DNA of 64,000 nucleotides from Halopiger aswanensis (GTDB lineage Archaea; Halobacteriota; Halobacteria; Halobacteriales; Natrialbaceae). Position 1 is the first letter of the stretch; each line of letters starts with the position of its first letter. The stretch spans positions 868,001 through 932,000 of the forward strand of contig NZ_RAPO01000002.1 of the NCBI RefSeq assembly GCF_003610195.1. Direction: 5' to 3'. The notes beneath the pieces are model-generated. The model was not told the DNA's origin. It searched no databases and was given only the letters and a program-made list of their open reading frames with translations. The translations under genes and the position numbers were made by a program. This document shows positions 27,492-36,691 of this stretch, one piece after another.

Positions 27492-29306
27492 CTATTCTAA
27501 GGATTGGCCGACAAGCCCTCCGATCTTTTCGACCACTTCCCGGACATCACCTGGAACTTCGTTTTCATTCATCCGGTTTGCAATATACATGCCGTCACGA
27601 TCCTTGCTGTACGCGGTTTCACTTTCAGAGACATCATACTCTTCCCGGTAAATCCTCTCAAGCACTTCGGCCTTGTCGTCCACGTCCTCATGTTCCGAGA
27701 TGATCTTCTTTACATCCGAAGGACTCATATTGAACTCGTCTGCTCGGGCCACGACATCCGGATCTAAAAGATACGATTCCAAGGAATAATCGGGCCAAGC
27801 ATAGAAATTCTCTGGCGAAGTCTCCCACCATCCTTTACCATCGGAACGATTAATCTCATCCAGTAATTCTCCGACTGCTTCCTCCGGAGTCTGGTCATCT
27901 GAATCAACAACGAACAGATACGGAATATCAAACGAATACAGCAGTTTCACCAGAGAGCGGCCGTCCCGCTTCAAATTTTCTTTCCCTTCTAACTCTACGA
28001 ATGCGATCCCATTCTCATCAGGATCTAGGTTTAGCTTTCGGCAGAACGCCGTTAAAACCCGTTTGTCTGACCGGCCTTCAACAAAGACAACCGCATTCGA
28101 TTGGAGCAACCCACTTTTATTGTAACCTAGATCCGTTAATTCCTCGGAGATATCCCCTTCTGACACGCTTCGAATTGTGGTTGACTCATCGCGTTCAATT
28201 CGGGCAATACTGCTTGCCTCACTTCGGTTTACGAAGACCTCAGAGTGAGTAGAAACAATGACCTGGATACCTGCTTCCCGGCAGATATCCTGTATCAGCT
28301 CGAAAATTTCCTGTTCAGCTCCTGGATGAACATGAAGCTCCGGTTCCTCGACAAGAAGTAGGCTGGTATCGTTCTGGGAACTAACTATCCCTGCGATCAG
28401 TGTCAAGATCTCCTTGGAACCAGCTGAAATATCCTTTAAGTCGTATGTTTTCTCGTCTTCGTGAATTCGTATCGTTATATCATTACCACTTATGTAGGGC
28501 GTAGAAACGTCTGTGACCCCTTCCATGATTGAGACATACCGTTCCCGGAACTGGTTGAATAGCGGCCTGTGATTGTTGTAGAGGGTATTTACGACTTGGA
28601 CGAGATTACTCCCGTTTGATTCTAAATCTTCCTCTCTTCCGGCAGTCTGTTGGTTCTGTGGTTCACGGAATGCCTCAATAGTTTCCCACGTTTGGGTCTC
28701 GTTTCGGATTAGACGTCGATATGGGTTAGGGAATATTGCCCCAATCCCTTGGCGATTAATGCTTTTTCTCTGATATTTTACGTTAGGTAGTCTTTCAAAC
28801 TGAAGAACTTGGCACTCAGTTGGTGAGTAGCGGATATTTCGATTTTCTGCCGCTGCAATCTGAATCCAGCCTTCCTCAAAATTCGTTTCTAACTCCTCCC
28901 AATGAATGTCCCTTTCTTGTAAAGCGAATGAATGCCGGATCTTCTTGAAGTGTCCCTCAGACAAGAACTCCTTTACAATCTCTTGGGGAAGTGACTCTTC
29001 ATCCTGTAGTTCAGAAAGGATTGCTTCATGCTCATCACCTTCAAGAATGAACTCTATATTGAATTCTATCGGGACATCGGTATTTTGGTTAAACGCGTTA
29101 TCACGGTGCCACCGGTGGGGGCGTTCATCTGCAAATATTTTTGCATAGTCTTGGAAGGAGTCGAGAAGATTTGACTTGCCGGTATTATTCTTCCCGATCA
29201 GAATAGCGAGTTCACCGGGTTCAAATTCTGTAGCTGTGCTCTCTTCTCGGCTTTCTGTTGGTGCGAAGCTTTTGTACCCGTTAACCTTCCAACGTGTAAC
29301 CTTCAT
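27492..29306 (-). CDS. OLD-family ATPase-TOPRIM nuclease
   Basis: A 604-residue class 1-type OLD (overcoming lysogenization defect) protein. The N-terminal ABC-type ATPase has Walker A GKNNTGKSNLLDSF, signature DLKDISAGSKEILTLI, Walker B LLLVEEPELHVHPGAEQ and a His switch VIVSTHSEVF. The C-terminal TOPRIM nuclease has the Glu in NAVVFVEGRSDKRVL and a DxD in YLFVVDSDDQ. I prefer the ATG at 29306 (MKVTRWKVNGYKSF) because it gives the normal OLD start. The gene is AT-richer than its neighbours. No UvrD-like GajB partner lies beside it, so it is not a canonical Gabija system. It is probably an antiviral cargo gene. Confidence 0.92.
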   Translation of the reverse strand: MKVTRWKVNGYKSFAPTESREESTATEFEPGELAILIGKNNTGKSNLLDSFQDYAKIFADERPHRWHRDNAFNQNTDVPIEFNIEFILEGDEHEAILSELQDEESLPQEIVKEFLSEGHFKKIRHSFALQERDIHWEELETNFEEGWIQIAAAENRNIRYSPTECQVLQFERLPNVKYQRKSINRQGIGAIFPNPYRRLIRNETQTWETIEAFREPQNQQTAGREEDLESNGSNLVQVVNTLYNNHRPLFNQFRERYVSIMEGVTDVSTPYISGNDITIRIHEDEKTYDLKDISAGSKEILTLIAGIVSSQNDTSLLLVEEPELHVHPGAEQEIFELIQDICREAGIQVIVSTHSEVFVNRSEASSIARIERDESTTIRSVSEGDISEELTDLGYNKSGLLQSNAVVFVEGRSDKRVLTAFCRKLNLDPDENGIAFVELEGKENLKRDGRSLVKLLYSFDIPYLFVVDSDDQTPEEAVGELLDEINRSDGKGWWETSPENFYAWPDYSLESYLLDPDVVARADEFNMSPSDVKKIISEHEDVDDKAEVLERIYREEYDVSESETAYSKDRDGMYIANRMNENEVPGDVREVVEKIGGLVGQSLE

Positions 29307-29386
29307 TGAAAACAGCTTATTTGTGAATCGTCCTTGGGTCTTTCCCACCTCATTGAAGCGGCATCTCAATAGAAACGGCAGCTAGC

Positions 29387-29770
29387 TCAGAACACGTCGC
29401 TGATTGAAATCTTTCCCTGCTTGGTCCCTCGGTGATCACCGCCTCCGTGCCACCGAAGCAGCGGGAGATCACACGCACGAACCATCTTGTCCCTGACAAT
29501 TGTTAGCCCCGAGCGACCGTGGGGTCGGTAGACGGCAAAACAGTACCATCCCTCATGCCGCCGTAATTTCTTGTGATATTCCCGATATATCTTGAAGTTC
29601 CCCGGTTGGCCATTCGAATGCTCGAGCATGGTGCTCTTGATTTCGACGGGCGTTCCGTTCCCAAATCGAGCATCGTGCCAGCTGGCGCGCTCGAGATCGA
29701 ACCGCCGCTTCCGGGCCATCCGCTTTTCGCAGATCGTGCCGAAGTGGTTGGCGCGCTTCGAGCGGTTCAC
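29387..29770 (-). CDS. Small PD-(D/E)xK nuclease (Holliday-junction-resolvase-like)
   Basis: A 127-residue basic protein if the GTG at 29770 is the start. The nuclease core is visible: Asp in ASWHDARFGNG, then VEIKSTM (E-x-K). The rest is small and rich in Arg and His, like archaeal resolvases. The TATA box at 29796-29803 would place transcription near 29773, so the leaderless GTG at 29770 (MNRSKRANHFGTICEK) is a better start than the upstream GTG at 29779. It follows the VP8-like gene in the provirus and may act in genome replication or resolution. Confidence 0.75.
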   Translation of the reverse strand: MNRSKRANHFGTICEKRMARKRRFDLERASWHDARFGNGTPVEIKSTMLEHSNGQPGNFKIYREYHKKLRRHEGWYCFAVYRPHGRSGLTIVRDKMVRACDLPLLRWHGGGDHRGTKQGKISISDVF

Positions 29771-29795
29771 GCGGACCACGCGCGTTGCGCGCCGC

Positions 29796-29803
29796 TATAT
29801 ATA
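29796..29803 (-). promoter_or_regulatory. TATA box of the provirus nuclease gene
   Basis: TATATATA lies about 26 bp upstream of the GTG at 29770, the expected distance for a leaderless start. Clear and isolated in GC-rich DNA. Confidence 0.65.
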
Positions 29804-29828
29804 CTCCTCCGCTGCCTGCGACCCGCCC

Positions 29829-29880
29829 GCCCATCGGTCGTGTCGCTCCCGATCGGGAGCGACCGGGACCGCCGATGGGC
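29829..29880. repeat. Nested palindrome between the nuclease and VP8-like genes
   Basis: An exact 22-bp palindrome with core TCGCTCCCGATCGGGAGCGA lies at 29842-29863. It is enclosed by an outer inverted repeat GCCCATCGG (29829-29837) and CCGATGGGC (29872-29880). The DNA could form a cruciform, or the RNA of the VP8 message a strong hairpin after its stop codon. Confidence 0.6.
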
Positions 29881-29930
29881 TGTAGTAAACCCGGGGCAGT
29901 TTCGCTTTACGGGTTGACACCCCGACGCCC

Positions 29931-31100
29931 TCATGCAATCACCTGCTCGACGATGTTAACCCAGTCGGCCTTTTCGCCGCCGTCGTCGATTTCCTTCCAC
30001 CAGTTCGAGACGGTAGCGTGGCTGTAGGGGACGAATTCGGCGGTTTCGCGCGCGGACATTCCCTGTCGACGGCACTCTTCCATCGTCCAGGCGGCGACTC
30101 GCTTCACGTCTTCCTCGGCGATCGCCTCGCCTTCCTTATCGTCGCCTTCGGGCGCTTCCCACGCCCAATCGGCTTCGTCCTGCGTGTGGAAGTTCCAGTC
30201 CGTCGGCGGGATGCCCTCGAGCGGGCGAGGATCAACGTCGACGAGCTTCCCGCCGGAAACCCGGTCTGCGACGACGGCTTGCTTCTTCGATTTCTTCTTG
30301 ATAATCGTGCCGACGCGCCAGAGGAGCGGATGAATCGACGATTCGTCGTGCCCGATATAGATGAGCGCACCGCCGTACTTGCGGATCTTGAATACGAGCG
30401 GCCCCATCTTCTGGCGAACCTTGTGACCGTCTGCGCCGGTCCCGCTGGCGTTCGTCGAGAACTCGTCGCCGATGAACAGCTTCGGCTGCTGGGGATTCTC
30501 GACCGGGTCACCGTCTTGTGTCGCCCATTCCTCGAGTAGCGGGTAGTGTGGAATCCAGCCGTCCTCAACGGTGCCGTCGTCGCGCACCCAGTCGTCGAGT
30601 CGGTCGAGCGTCCGGATATTCGACCCGACCAGGAGGTCGCCGTCGACCCACCGCTCGCGCAGTTGGCCCAACAGCCCAGCAAAGTCAGTCTTGCCCGCAC
30701 CCATCTCGCCGAGGACGACGATCACCGGCGCGGGGCCGGCGACGATCTCCTGCAACCGCGTGACCGCTTTGATCCCCGCAAGGTCGGCCTGCTGCGAGGG
30801 ATCGCCGATGTAGTGTTTCAGTGTCAGCGTATCGCCGTTCTCGAGGGCGTTGCGGGCGGTCGCGCTGCCTTCGGCCCGCAGAATGTCGCGGTTCTTGCCG
30901 ACGGCCATGTAGTCCTTCGCAGCTTTCCCATCCCAACGATCCACGTCGTGATGGATCGCCCGCATGGCCAGCTGCCGATCGACCTGCTCGTCCCGGACGA
31001 ATCCCGAGTGCGGGAGCACTTCGTCGGGATCACGCTCGAGGTTGTTCGCCTGGTACTCGCGAAAGCCGCCGACCGTGTAGTTGTCTTGCTCGTCGCTCAT
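29931..31100 (-). CDS. VP8-like NTPase of pleolipoviruses
   Basis: A 389-residue P-loop NTPase. Walker A is VVLGEMGAGKTDFAG near residue 145 and a Walker-B-like strand is QPKLFIGDEFS near residue 215. The C-terminal 45 residues hold a helix-turn-helix (QGMSARETAEFVPYSHATVSNW), so the protein may bind DNA. It is the last gene of the viral structural operon, where VP8 lies in pleolipoviruses. It overlaps the PAP2 gene by four bases. Viral VP8 is thought to power genome packaging or assembly; that role is unproven. Confidence 0.8.
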   Translation of the reverse strand: MSDEQDNYTVGGFREYQANNLERDPDEVLPHSGFVRDEQVDRQLAMRAIHHDVDRWDGKAAKDYMAVGKNRDILRAEGSATARNALENGDTLTLKHYIGDPSQQADLAGIKAVTRLQEIVAGPAPVIVVLGEMGAGKTDFAGLLGQLRERWVDGDLLVGSNIRTLDRLDDWVRDDGTVEDGWIPHYPLLEEWATQDGDPVENPQQPKLFIGDEFSTNASGTGADGHKVRQKMGPLVFKIRKYGGALIYIGHDESSIHPLLWRVGTIIKKKSKKQAVVADRVSGGKLVDVDPRPLEGIPPTDWNFHTQDEADWAWEAPEGDDKEGEAIAEEDVKRVAAWTMEECRRQGMSARETAEFVPYSHATVSNWWKEIDDGGEKADWVNIVEQVIA

Positions 31101-31630
31101 CGATCAGTCCCTCCGTCAGTCGCTAGTCGGTCATTCGATACCTCTCGCTCCGGCTGCGGCCACTCCTCGAGCGCGGATAGCGCGAGGACGAGATACGCCG
31201 CGCCCATGCCCACGCCAGCGAGCACGTCGGCCGGGTAGTGCACGCCGATCGCGATCCGCGAGGTCGCAACGATCGCGACGACCACCGCCGCGCCGATCAC
31301 CGCGCGGCACGTCCCGATTCGGTTCGCCAGCAGGCCATACACGACCGTCGAACCGAGCGCGTGGCCGCTCGGGAAGCCGTAGCCGCCGACGCCCGCGCCG
31401 GGCGGTCGGGGCAGTCCGAAGGCCATCTTCGCGACGGTCGCCAGTCCAATCCCGCCGAGCACGACGACGGCGAATGGCACTCGGTCGCCCTGCTCCTCGA
31501 GCACGGCGACACCGATCATCCCGACGAGCACGACGGCCGAGTAGTCGCCCAGGTGCGTCGCGACACCCAGCGCCTCGATCGCCGCCTCGGGGAGCGCCGA
31601 CCGGATCGCCTCGAAGCCGATCGCCCTCAT
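31097..31630 (-). CDS. PAP2-type phosphatidic acid phosphatase inside the viral operon
   Basis: A 177-residue membrane phosphatase with about six helices. All three catalytic motifs are present: KMAFGLPRP (K-x6-RP), FPSGH (PSGH) and SRIAIGVHYPAD (SR-x5-H-x3-D). The family removes phosphate from phosphatidic acid, isoprenyl diphosphates or similar lipids. It overlaps the ORF7-like gene upstream and the VP8-like gene downstream by four bases each, so it is translated as part of the structural operon. I know of no PAP2 gene in this position in pleolipoviruses, which have lipid envelopes. Confidence 0.88.
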   Translation of the reverse strand: MRAIGFEAIRSALPEAAIEALGVATHLGDYSAVVLVGMIGVAVLEEQGDRVPFAVVVLGGIGLATVAKMAFGLPRPPGAGVGGYGFPSGHALGSTVVYGLLANRIGTCRAVIGAAVVVAIVATSRIAIGVHYPADVLAGVGMGAAYLVLALSALEEWPQPEREVSNDRLATDGGTDR

Positions 31631-32439
31631 TGCTCGCGGCCCCCGTCGGTCGCTGCTTGCTCTGCTGCCTGTTCCTGCGTCATGGGCGGGCCGCTCGCCG
31701 TCTCGATGCCGTGCTCGTCGGCGTAGTCCTCGACAAATCCGTTGATGTCCTGAATGCCGTCCGTGGCGTTCTGTTCGGCGTCTTCGCGAGCCGATTCGAA
31801 CCGTTTCTTCACCGTCGTGCGGGGATTCATCAGCCCGCGCTCGTCGGCTTCGGCTTCCTCGTTGACGACGTCTTTCTGAATCTGGAGCCCCATCTTCGAG
31901 ATCCTCCCGCGGAGCCGATTCGCTGCGAGGTACTCTTCGACGAGGTCGCTGTGGATGTCCTCGAGCATGGCCTGGACTGTGACGAGTTTCGAGTCGGCGA
32001 GCTGGCTGAAGTAGCAACCACGTACAACCAGCGTTTCGGTGTCGTCGTGCCAATCGAACTCCCGAACTTCGAACGCCGAACCGTCGTTGACGTTGTACGG
32101 GGACGGTCCCTCGACCGTCTTCTCATCCCACACCTTCGGTTCAACGTAGTACTTCTCGCGGGTGTCCGTGACGCCATTGATGTGGTGAACCGGGATCATA
32201 CGCCGTTCTCGAAGTTTCCGTACACCGGTCACGAACAGCCCGAACAGCGGCGGCCCGAACAGGAGCAGCGCCGCTAGTATCCCTTGTGTGATGGGCGGGA
32301 CACTCGGGAGCGACGGCTGCCAGAGAAACAGCGCCACGCCCAGCGAGAATAGGACACCGAGCGCGACGAGCTGGCCCTGTGCCAGGATATACGTGAGTCG
32401 ATCGGCCCAGCCGCCGAAGGTGGCGCTGGTCTCGCTCAT
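31627..32439 (-). CDS. Pleolipovirus ORF7-like membrane protein
   Basis: A 270-residue protein with two hydrophobic helices near the N-terminus (about residues 22-42 and 50-72), followed by a cytosolic part with KVWDEKTVEGPSPYNVNDGS and a helical, charged C-terminus. It fits ORF7 of pleolipoviruses in size, topology and place: after the ORF6-like gene and before VP8, here with PAP2 between. Four-base overlap with ORF6-like upstream. Confidence 0.7.
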   Translation of the reverse strand: MSETSATFGGWADRLTYILAQGQLVALGVLFSLGVALFLWQPSLPSVPPITQGILAALLLFGPPLFGLFVTGVRKLRERRMIPVHHINGVTDTREKYYVEPKVWDEKTVEGPSPYNVNDGSAFEVREFDWHDDTETLVVRGCYFSQLADSKLVTVQAMLEDIHSDLVEEYLAANRLRGRISKMGLQIQKDVVNEEAEADERGLMNPRTTVKKRFESAREDAEQNATDGIQDINGFVEDYADEHGIETASGPPMTQEQAAEQAATDGGREQ

Positions 32440-32957
32440 GCTTGAATCACCCCGGAGTCCTCGCGTCGAAGCACGTACATTGCTGCTGTGCCCGCGAGAC
32501 CGACAGACATCCCAATCCCGGTGAACAGCCCGGAGAGGCCACCGAAGTACTGCAGCGGGTCCTTTGGCTCGTCATCGAACTCGCTCGAGAGCCGGACCGC
32601 GAGACCGTCAGCGGAAACGCTGACCATCGAGCCGCCCTGGTACTCGCGGACGTCCATCGTGATCGGGGTCCTCCCGCGGGTGAGGTCGTATTCCTGTTCG
32701 GGGACCTGTACCGCACCGTCTTGGTCGACCCCAGCAAGTCCGTCCGAAACGACGACCGTCTTCGGTTGCTCCGCCTCGAAGGTGATCCGCGCTTCCCCGT
32801 CCTTGAGGTCGTACTCGAGGATACGGAGATCGTCGCCGAATTCGATCTCGGAACCGTCGGCTGCGGTTTCGTTACTGTCCTGTGCGACAGCCGTTCCGCC
32901 CATGCCCATCGCCAGCGCCGCCGCTACGACGAGGACACAAAAAAGAAGCCGCCGCAT
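32436..32957 (-). CDS. Pleolipovirus ORF6-like exported membrane protein
   Basis: A 173-residue protein with an N-terminal signal peptide (MRRLLFCVLVVAAALAMGMG and then GTAVAQ), an extracellular beta-rich middle, and one C-terminal transmembrane helix (GGLSGLFTGIGMSVGLAGTAAMY). Its place right after the spike gene fits ORF6 of the conserved viral module. No enzymatic motif. It overlaps the next gene by four bases. Confidence 0.68.
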   Translation of the reverse strand: MRRLLFCVLVVAAALAMGMGGTAVAQDSNETAADGSEIEFGDDLRILEYDLKDGEARITFEAEQPKTVVVSDGLAGVDQDGAVQVPEQEYDLTRGRTPITMDVREYQGGSMVSVSADGLAVRLSSEFDDEPKDPLQYFGGLSGLFTGIGMSVGLAGTAAMYVLRREDSGVIQA

Positions 32958-32959
32958 GG

Positions 32960-34783
32960 TCAGTCACCCAGGAACGGAACGAGATCGGTTACGAGGCTGA
33001 CGACGACCAAGAGAACACCTGCGATGATCGCGAGTCCGAGCATCGAGTTCCCCGATTCGAAATCGAACGGGTTGCCGGGAAGCGACAGCCCGTTCCGCTC
33101 GTCCTCGAGTTCGACGACGACTTCCTGCTGTTCGGTCTCGAGGTCGCGCTCGAATTGGGATAGCTCTTCCATCGACTCGATGAGCGCATCGTAGTCAGCT
33201 GGACTTTCGGAGGTCGACGTTTCGGTGTAGGTGAGTTCCTCGACATCGGTCACCTCGCCCGTTTCCGGATCGACTTCTTTCGCGTCGGTGATCGTGAACG
33301 GCTGCCGGAGTTCGACGATATCCGACTGTACCTCCCCCTCGTCCTCGACGTGATAGCTCATATAGAACCTCGACTCGAGGTCGGCTGGATCGATCGTCTG
33401 CCCGACGCTGAACCCGCCTGAAGGATGTGGCCGTGCGGTAAGGGTGCCAGATAGCTCGACGGATTCGTACGCGCCGTCCTCGCCGACCGGCAGTTCGGTT
33501 TCGACCGTCACCGTCTCCTCGGGCAGCGACATGCCCATCGTTGAGAGCGCTGCCCCGGAGAAAGCGTACGTCGAGTTCTCGGGCGACGAGGCGGCGAACA
33601 TCGAGGGCGTGAAGAAGTCCGCCGCGTCACGATCGCCGTTGACGATATCCTCATACGCCTCGTCGAGGAACGCCTCGATCTCAGCGGTCACGTCGTCAAC
33701 GACGGTGCGGATCTCCTCGATCGCCTCCGCCCACAGCCCAAGGTGCAGCAACACTGGGTCGTCCCACCGCTCGTTGATCGACGGGGGCTCGATGTCCTCC
33801 TGGCGCTCTTCGCTGAGTTGGTCGTACTCGTCTTGCGGCCAGTCGGGAACGCGGAACCCAGCAGTTTCCCAATTTTCGGCCGCAGGGCTCACGTCGGAGA
33901 CGATTTCAGCACCTCCGAGTCCAGAGACATTCAACACCAGATTGTCACCCGCACCGGGTCCACTCCCGTCGTTTTGCGGATAGTAGTCTTCGGTGAACTG
34001 ATAGAGCGTGTGGGTGATCGTCTCGCCGTTTAGCAGTTCGTACTCGACAGTTCCTGCTTCCTCGACAGAGCCCTCTTCCAGAACATAATCGTAATTCGGA
34101 TCGTCCGCGCTGAGGTCGCCTGTATACTTGAGTAGCTCGTGCGGTTCCAACTCTTCGAGGATTTCGGCGTCTTTGAGAGCGTTGACGAAATCGAGGATGT
34201 GGACGTGGCCTTCGTCGATGAGATTTTGCTCGACGCCGGCGAGTCCTTCCTCGACGTACTCGACGCCCTGGTCGATCGCCTCCTGACGGCTGGCACCGTC
34301 TTCAGCGGCGACCAGCGCCTCCTGCGTGGCTTCGATCGTCCACTGGAGGCGCGACATCTCACCGACATCCTGGCCGAGCGTGGTCGTGGTGAGCGACGCG
34401 GCACGGTTCCGAAGTGCCGTCTGATAGACTTCGGCCCAGTGACCGAGCCGATTCAGTTCCTGGTATTCGCTCTGTTCGGAGGTTCCGAAATAACCAGCTA
34501 CCCAGGTCGCCGCTTGATAGGCGGCGTATCCGGCTGCACCAGCTGGCGAGCCGGCGATCGCTCCCGCAGTCGCAACGTCGACCGCGTCGATCGTGTCGTC
34601 GTCTTCCTCGTCTTCGCTGTCGTCACTGCTATTCGTGGTGTTTCCATCCTCGGCGGCCGCAGCGACTGGCGCCGTGCCGGCGATCGAGGTGCCGGCAGCA
34701 CCGAGTCCGGCCAGAACGGTACGGCGACTCGCATCCGATTCGAGTAGTTCGTTGGCAGTACTCTCTGAAGATTGGTGTTCCAT
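32960..34783 (-). CDS. Pleolipovirus VP4-like spike protein with Tat signal
   Basis: A 607-residue exported protein. The N-terminus has a twin-arginine signal, SDASRRTVLAGLGAAGTSI, then an acidic and Ser-rich stretch. A large extracellular domain follows. A heptad region near residues 530-575 (ALIESMEELSQFERDLETEQ) precedes a single C-terminal anchor GLAIIAGVLLVVVSLVTDL. This is the layout of pleolipovirus spikes, which use a signal, an ectodomain, a coiled coil and a C-terminal anchor. GGAGGAGA lies seven bases before the ATG, inside the gap after VP3-like. The receptor is unknown. Confidence 0.8.
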   Translation of the reverse strand: MEHQSSESTANELLESDASRRTVLAGLGAAGTSIAGTAPVAAAAEDGNTTNSSDDSEDEEDDDTIDAVDVATAGAIAGSPAGAAGYAAYQAATWVAGYFGTSEQSEYQELNRLGHWAEVYQTALRNRAASLTTTTLGQDVGEMSRLQWTIEATQEALVAAEDGASRQEAIDQGVEYVEEGLAGVEQNLIDEGHVHILDFVNALKDAEILEELEPHELLKYTGDLSADDPNYDYVLEEGSVEEAGTVEYELLNGETITHTLYQFTEDYYPQNDGSGPGAGDNLVLNVSGLGGAEIVSDVSPAAENWETAGFRVPDWPQDEYDQLSEERQEDIEPPSINERWDDPVLLHLGLWAEAIEEIRTVVDDVTAEIEAFLDEAYEDIVNGDRDAADFFTPSMFAASSPENSTYAFSGAALSTMGMSLPEETVTVETELPVGEDGAYESVELSGTLTARPHPSGGFSVGQTIDPADLESRFYMSYHVEDEGEVQSDIVELRQPFTITDAKEVDPETGEVTDVEELTYTETSTSESPADYDALIESMEELSQFERDLETEQQEVVVELEDERNGLSLPGNPFDFESGNSMLGLAIIAGVLLVVVSLVTDLVPFLGD

Positions 34784-34799
34784 GTCCTATCTCCTCCGT

Positions 34800-35522
<723 letters not shown>

Positions 35523-35596
35523 CTGAAACCGCTGGAATGGGGTCTTCAGATCCGACCCCACAGGGTTGCGCTCAGATATATCGGGAGACCTCGATG

Positions 35597-35636
35597 TATG
35601 CACCCCGTCATAGACAATGGGCTTGCGAGGTGCATA
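35597..35636. promoter_or_regulatory. Inverted repeat TATGCACC / GGTGCATA, possible operator
   Basis: TATGCACC at 35597-35604 and GGTGCATA at 35629-35636 form an inverted repeat in the gap upstream of the ribbon-helix-helix gene. Related TGCATA or TATGCAC words occur at 35748-35755 and in the gap before the membrane-TFB pair (about 37040-37130), so one regulator may bind several provirus promoters. Confidence 0.4.
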
Positions 35637-35767
35637 GAATCGAGAATTCTCCGACCGGCCGCTGTGCTGATCATGCCGTCCTCCGAACCCACCTAGTTAA
35701 AAAATGGACCAGTCACTCACCGGAATTGGACGCGAATCAATCCCCCATGCATACATTTGCTTAAACC

Positions 35768-36028
35768 ATGACTAAGCGAACCAGTCTAAAACTCACCGAT
35801 GAACGGCAACGAAAACTTGACCGCGCCAGCACAATCGTCGCTCAGGACGAACACGACGATCCACCAATGTCTGTTGTAATTGATGCTGCACTCACTCATT
35901 TGCTTGAAAGCGAGAAGAATATTCAAGAGGCAAGAAGTGAATATGATCCAAGGACAATTCAAGATGTTGCAAATACATCAGTTCTCACATTACGGTATAG
36001 GACAAGCGTTGAAAGTAGGTGGCGATAG
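35768..36028 (+). CDS. Ribbon-helix-helix type small regulator
   Basis: An 86-residue protein. The start MTKRTSLKLTDERQRKLDRA and the helix MSVVIDAALTHLLESEKN fit a ribbon-helix-helix DNA-binding fold of the CopG/MetJ type, with a polar C-terminal extension. The base composition is AT-richer than host genes. Its stop is just next to the end of the convergent TFB gene. It probably regulates provirus genes; no partner toxin is visible. Confidence 0.65.
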   Translation: MTKRTSLKLTDERQRKLDRASTIVAQDEHDDPPMSVVIDAALTHLLESEKNIQEARSEYDPRTIQDVANTSVLTLRYRTSVESRWR

Positions 36029-36691
36029 CTAATAATCAAGGTCTTCTCCGGCCAAGAGTTCGAGTTGTTCACGGTATCTATTTCGAATGGTTTTCACACC
36101 AGATTTACAGACATCGGCTACTTCTTGCTGTGTTTTCTTCTCGTTTTCTAGAAGGCAGGCGAGATAGATCGCTGCGGCTGCAAAAGCAGTCGGTGATTTC
36201 CCAGAATATGCTCCATGTTCCTCACATACATCCAGTATTTCAACCGCTCTTTCTTCTACTTTCTCACTTAATATCAACTCTTCACAATATCTTGGAACAT
36301 AGTTCCGTGGGTCTACTGGACCTGCTTTTAGATTCAAAGTATTAACTAAATCTGAAAAGGCCTTTTTGAGAGGTTTTTCTCCAATTTCACCGCTCCTCGC
36401 GAGCTCTCTTGCAGAATAGGCTTGGTTTTGTGTTCGACAAGCCGCATAGACGGCGCCACAAGTTAAGTCACATAACCTATGTCTCTGGATAACCCGCTCA
36501 TCTAACGATCTTTGATATATTGCTTTTGCAACTTGATTTACTTCATCAGGAAGCCCAGCATCATCACATATTTCATCTATTCGATAATAGGCCACCTCAA
36601 TTGTCTCTTCTCCCCATTCTTTTGTTCCAACATACTGGTGTAGCAGCGATTCAATCTTCTCGTCTTCAATTTCGTCTGGTGTTTCACTCAT
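36029..36691 (-). CDS. Provirus TFB (TFIIB-like) core, zinc ribbon absent
   Basis: A 220-residue protein with two cyclin-like repeats of transcription factor B. The first repeat contains CRTQNQAYSARELARSGEI, then DPRNYVPRYCEEL. The second shows HGAYSGKSPTAFAAAAIYLA and EVADVCKSGVKTIRNRY, the classical helix-turn-helix for BRE contact. The usual N-terminal zinc ribbon and B-finger that recruit polymerase are missing: the protein starts MSETPDEIEDEKIESLLH. It overlaps the membrane gene upstream by eight bases (ATGAGTGA). It might redirect or block host transcription. Low GC compared with host genes. Confidence 0.88.
   Translation of the reverse strand: MSETPDEIEDEKIESLLHQYVGTKEWGEETIEVAYYRIDEICDDAGLPDEVNQVAKAIYQRSLDERVIQRHRLCDLTCGAVYAACRTQNQAYSARELARSGEIGEKPLKKAFSDLVNTLNLKAGPVDPRNYVPRYCEELILSEKVEERAVEILDVCEEHGAYSGKSPTAFAAAAIYLACLLENEKKTQQEVADVCKSGVKTIRNRYREQLELLAGEDLDY

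Noticed and set aside
27492-29306. Gabija system based on the OLD gene
   Set aside because: No UvrD-like GajB follows. The UvrD gene at 45685 is 16 kb away, outside the element, in a separate repair operon.
34139-34747. Plus-strand frames opposite the spike gene
   Set aside because: Shadows of the minus-strand gene, which has a Tat signal, anchor and operon context.
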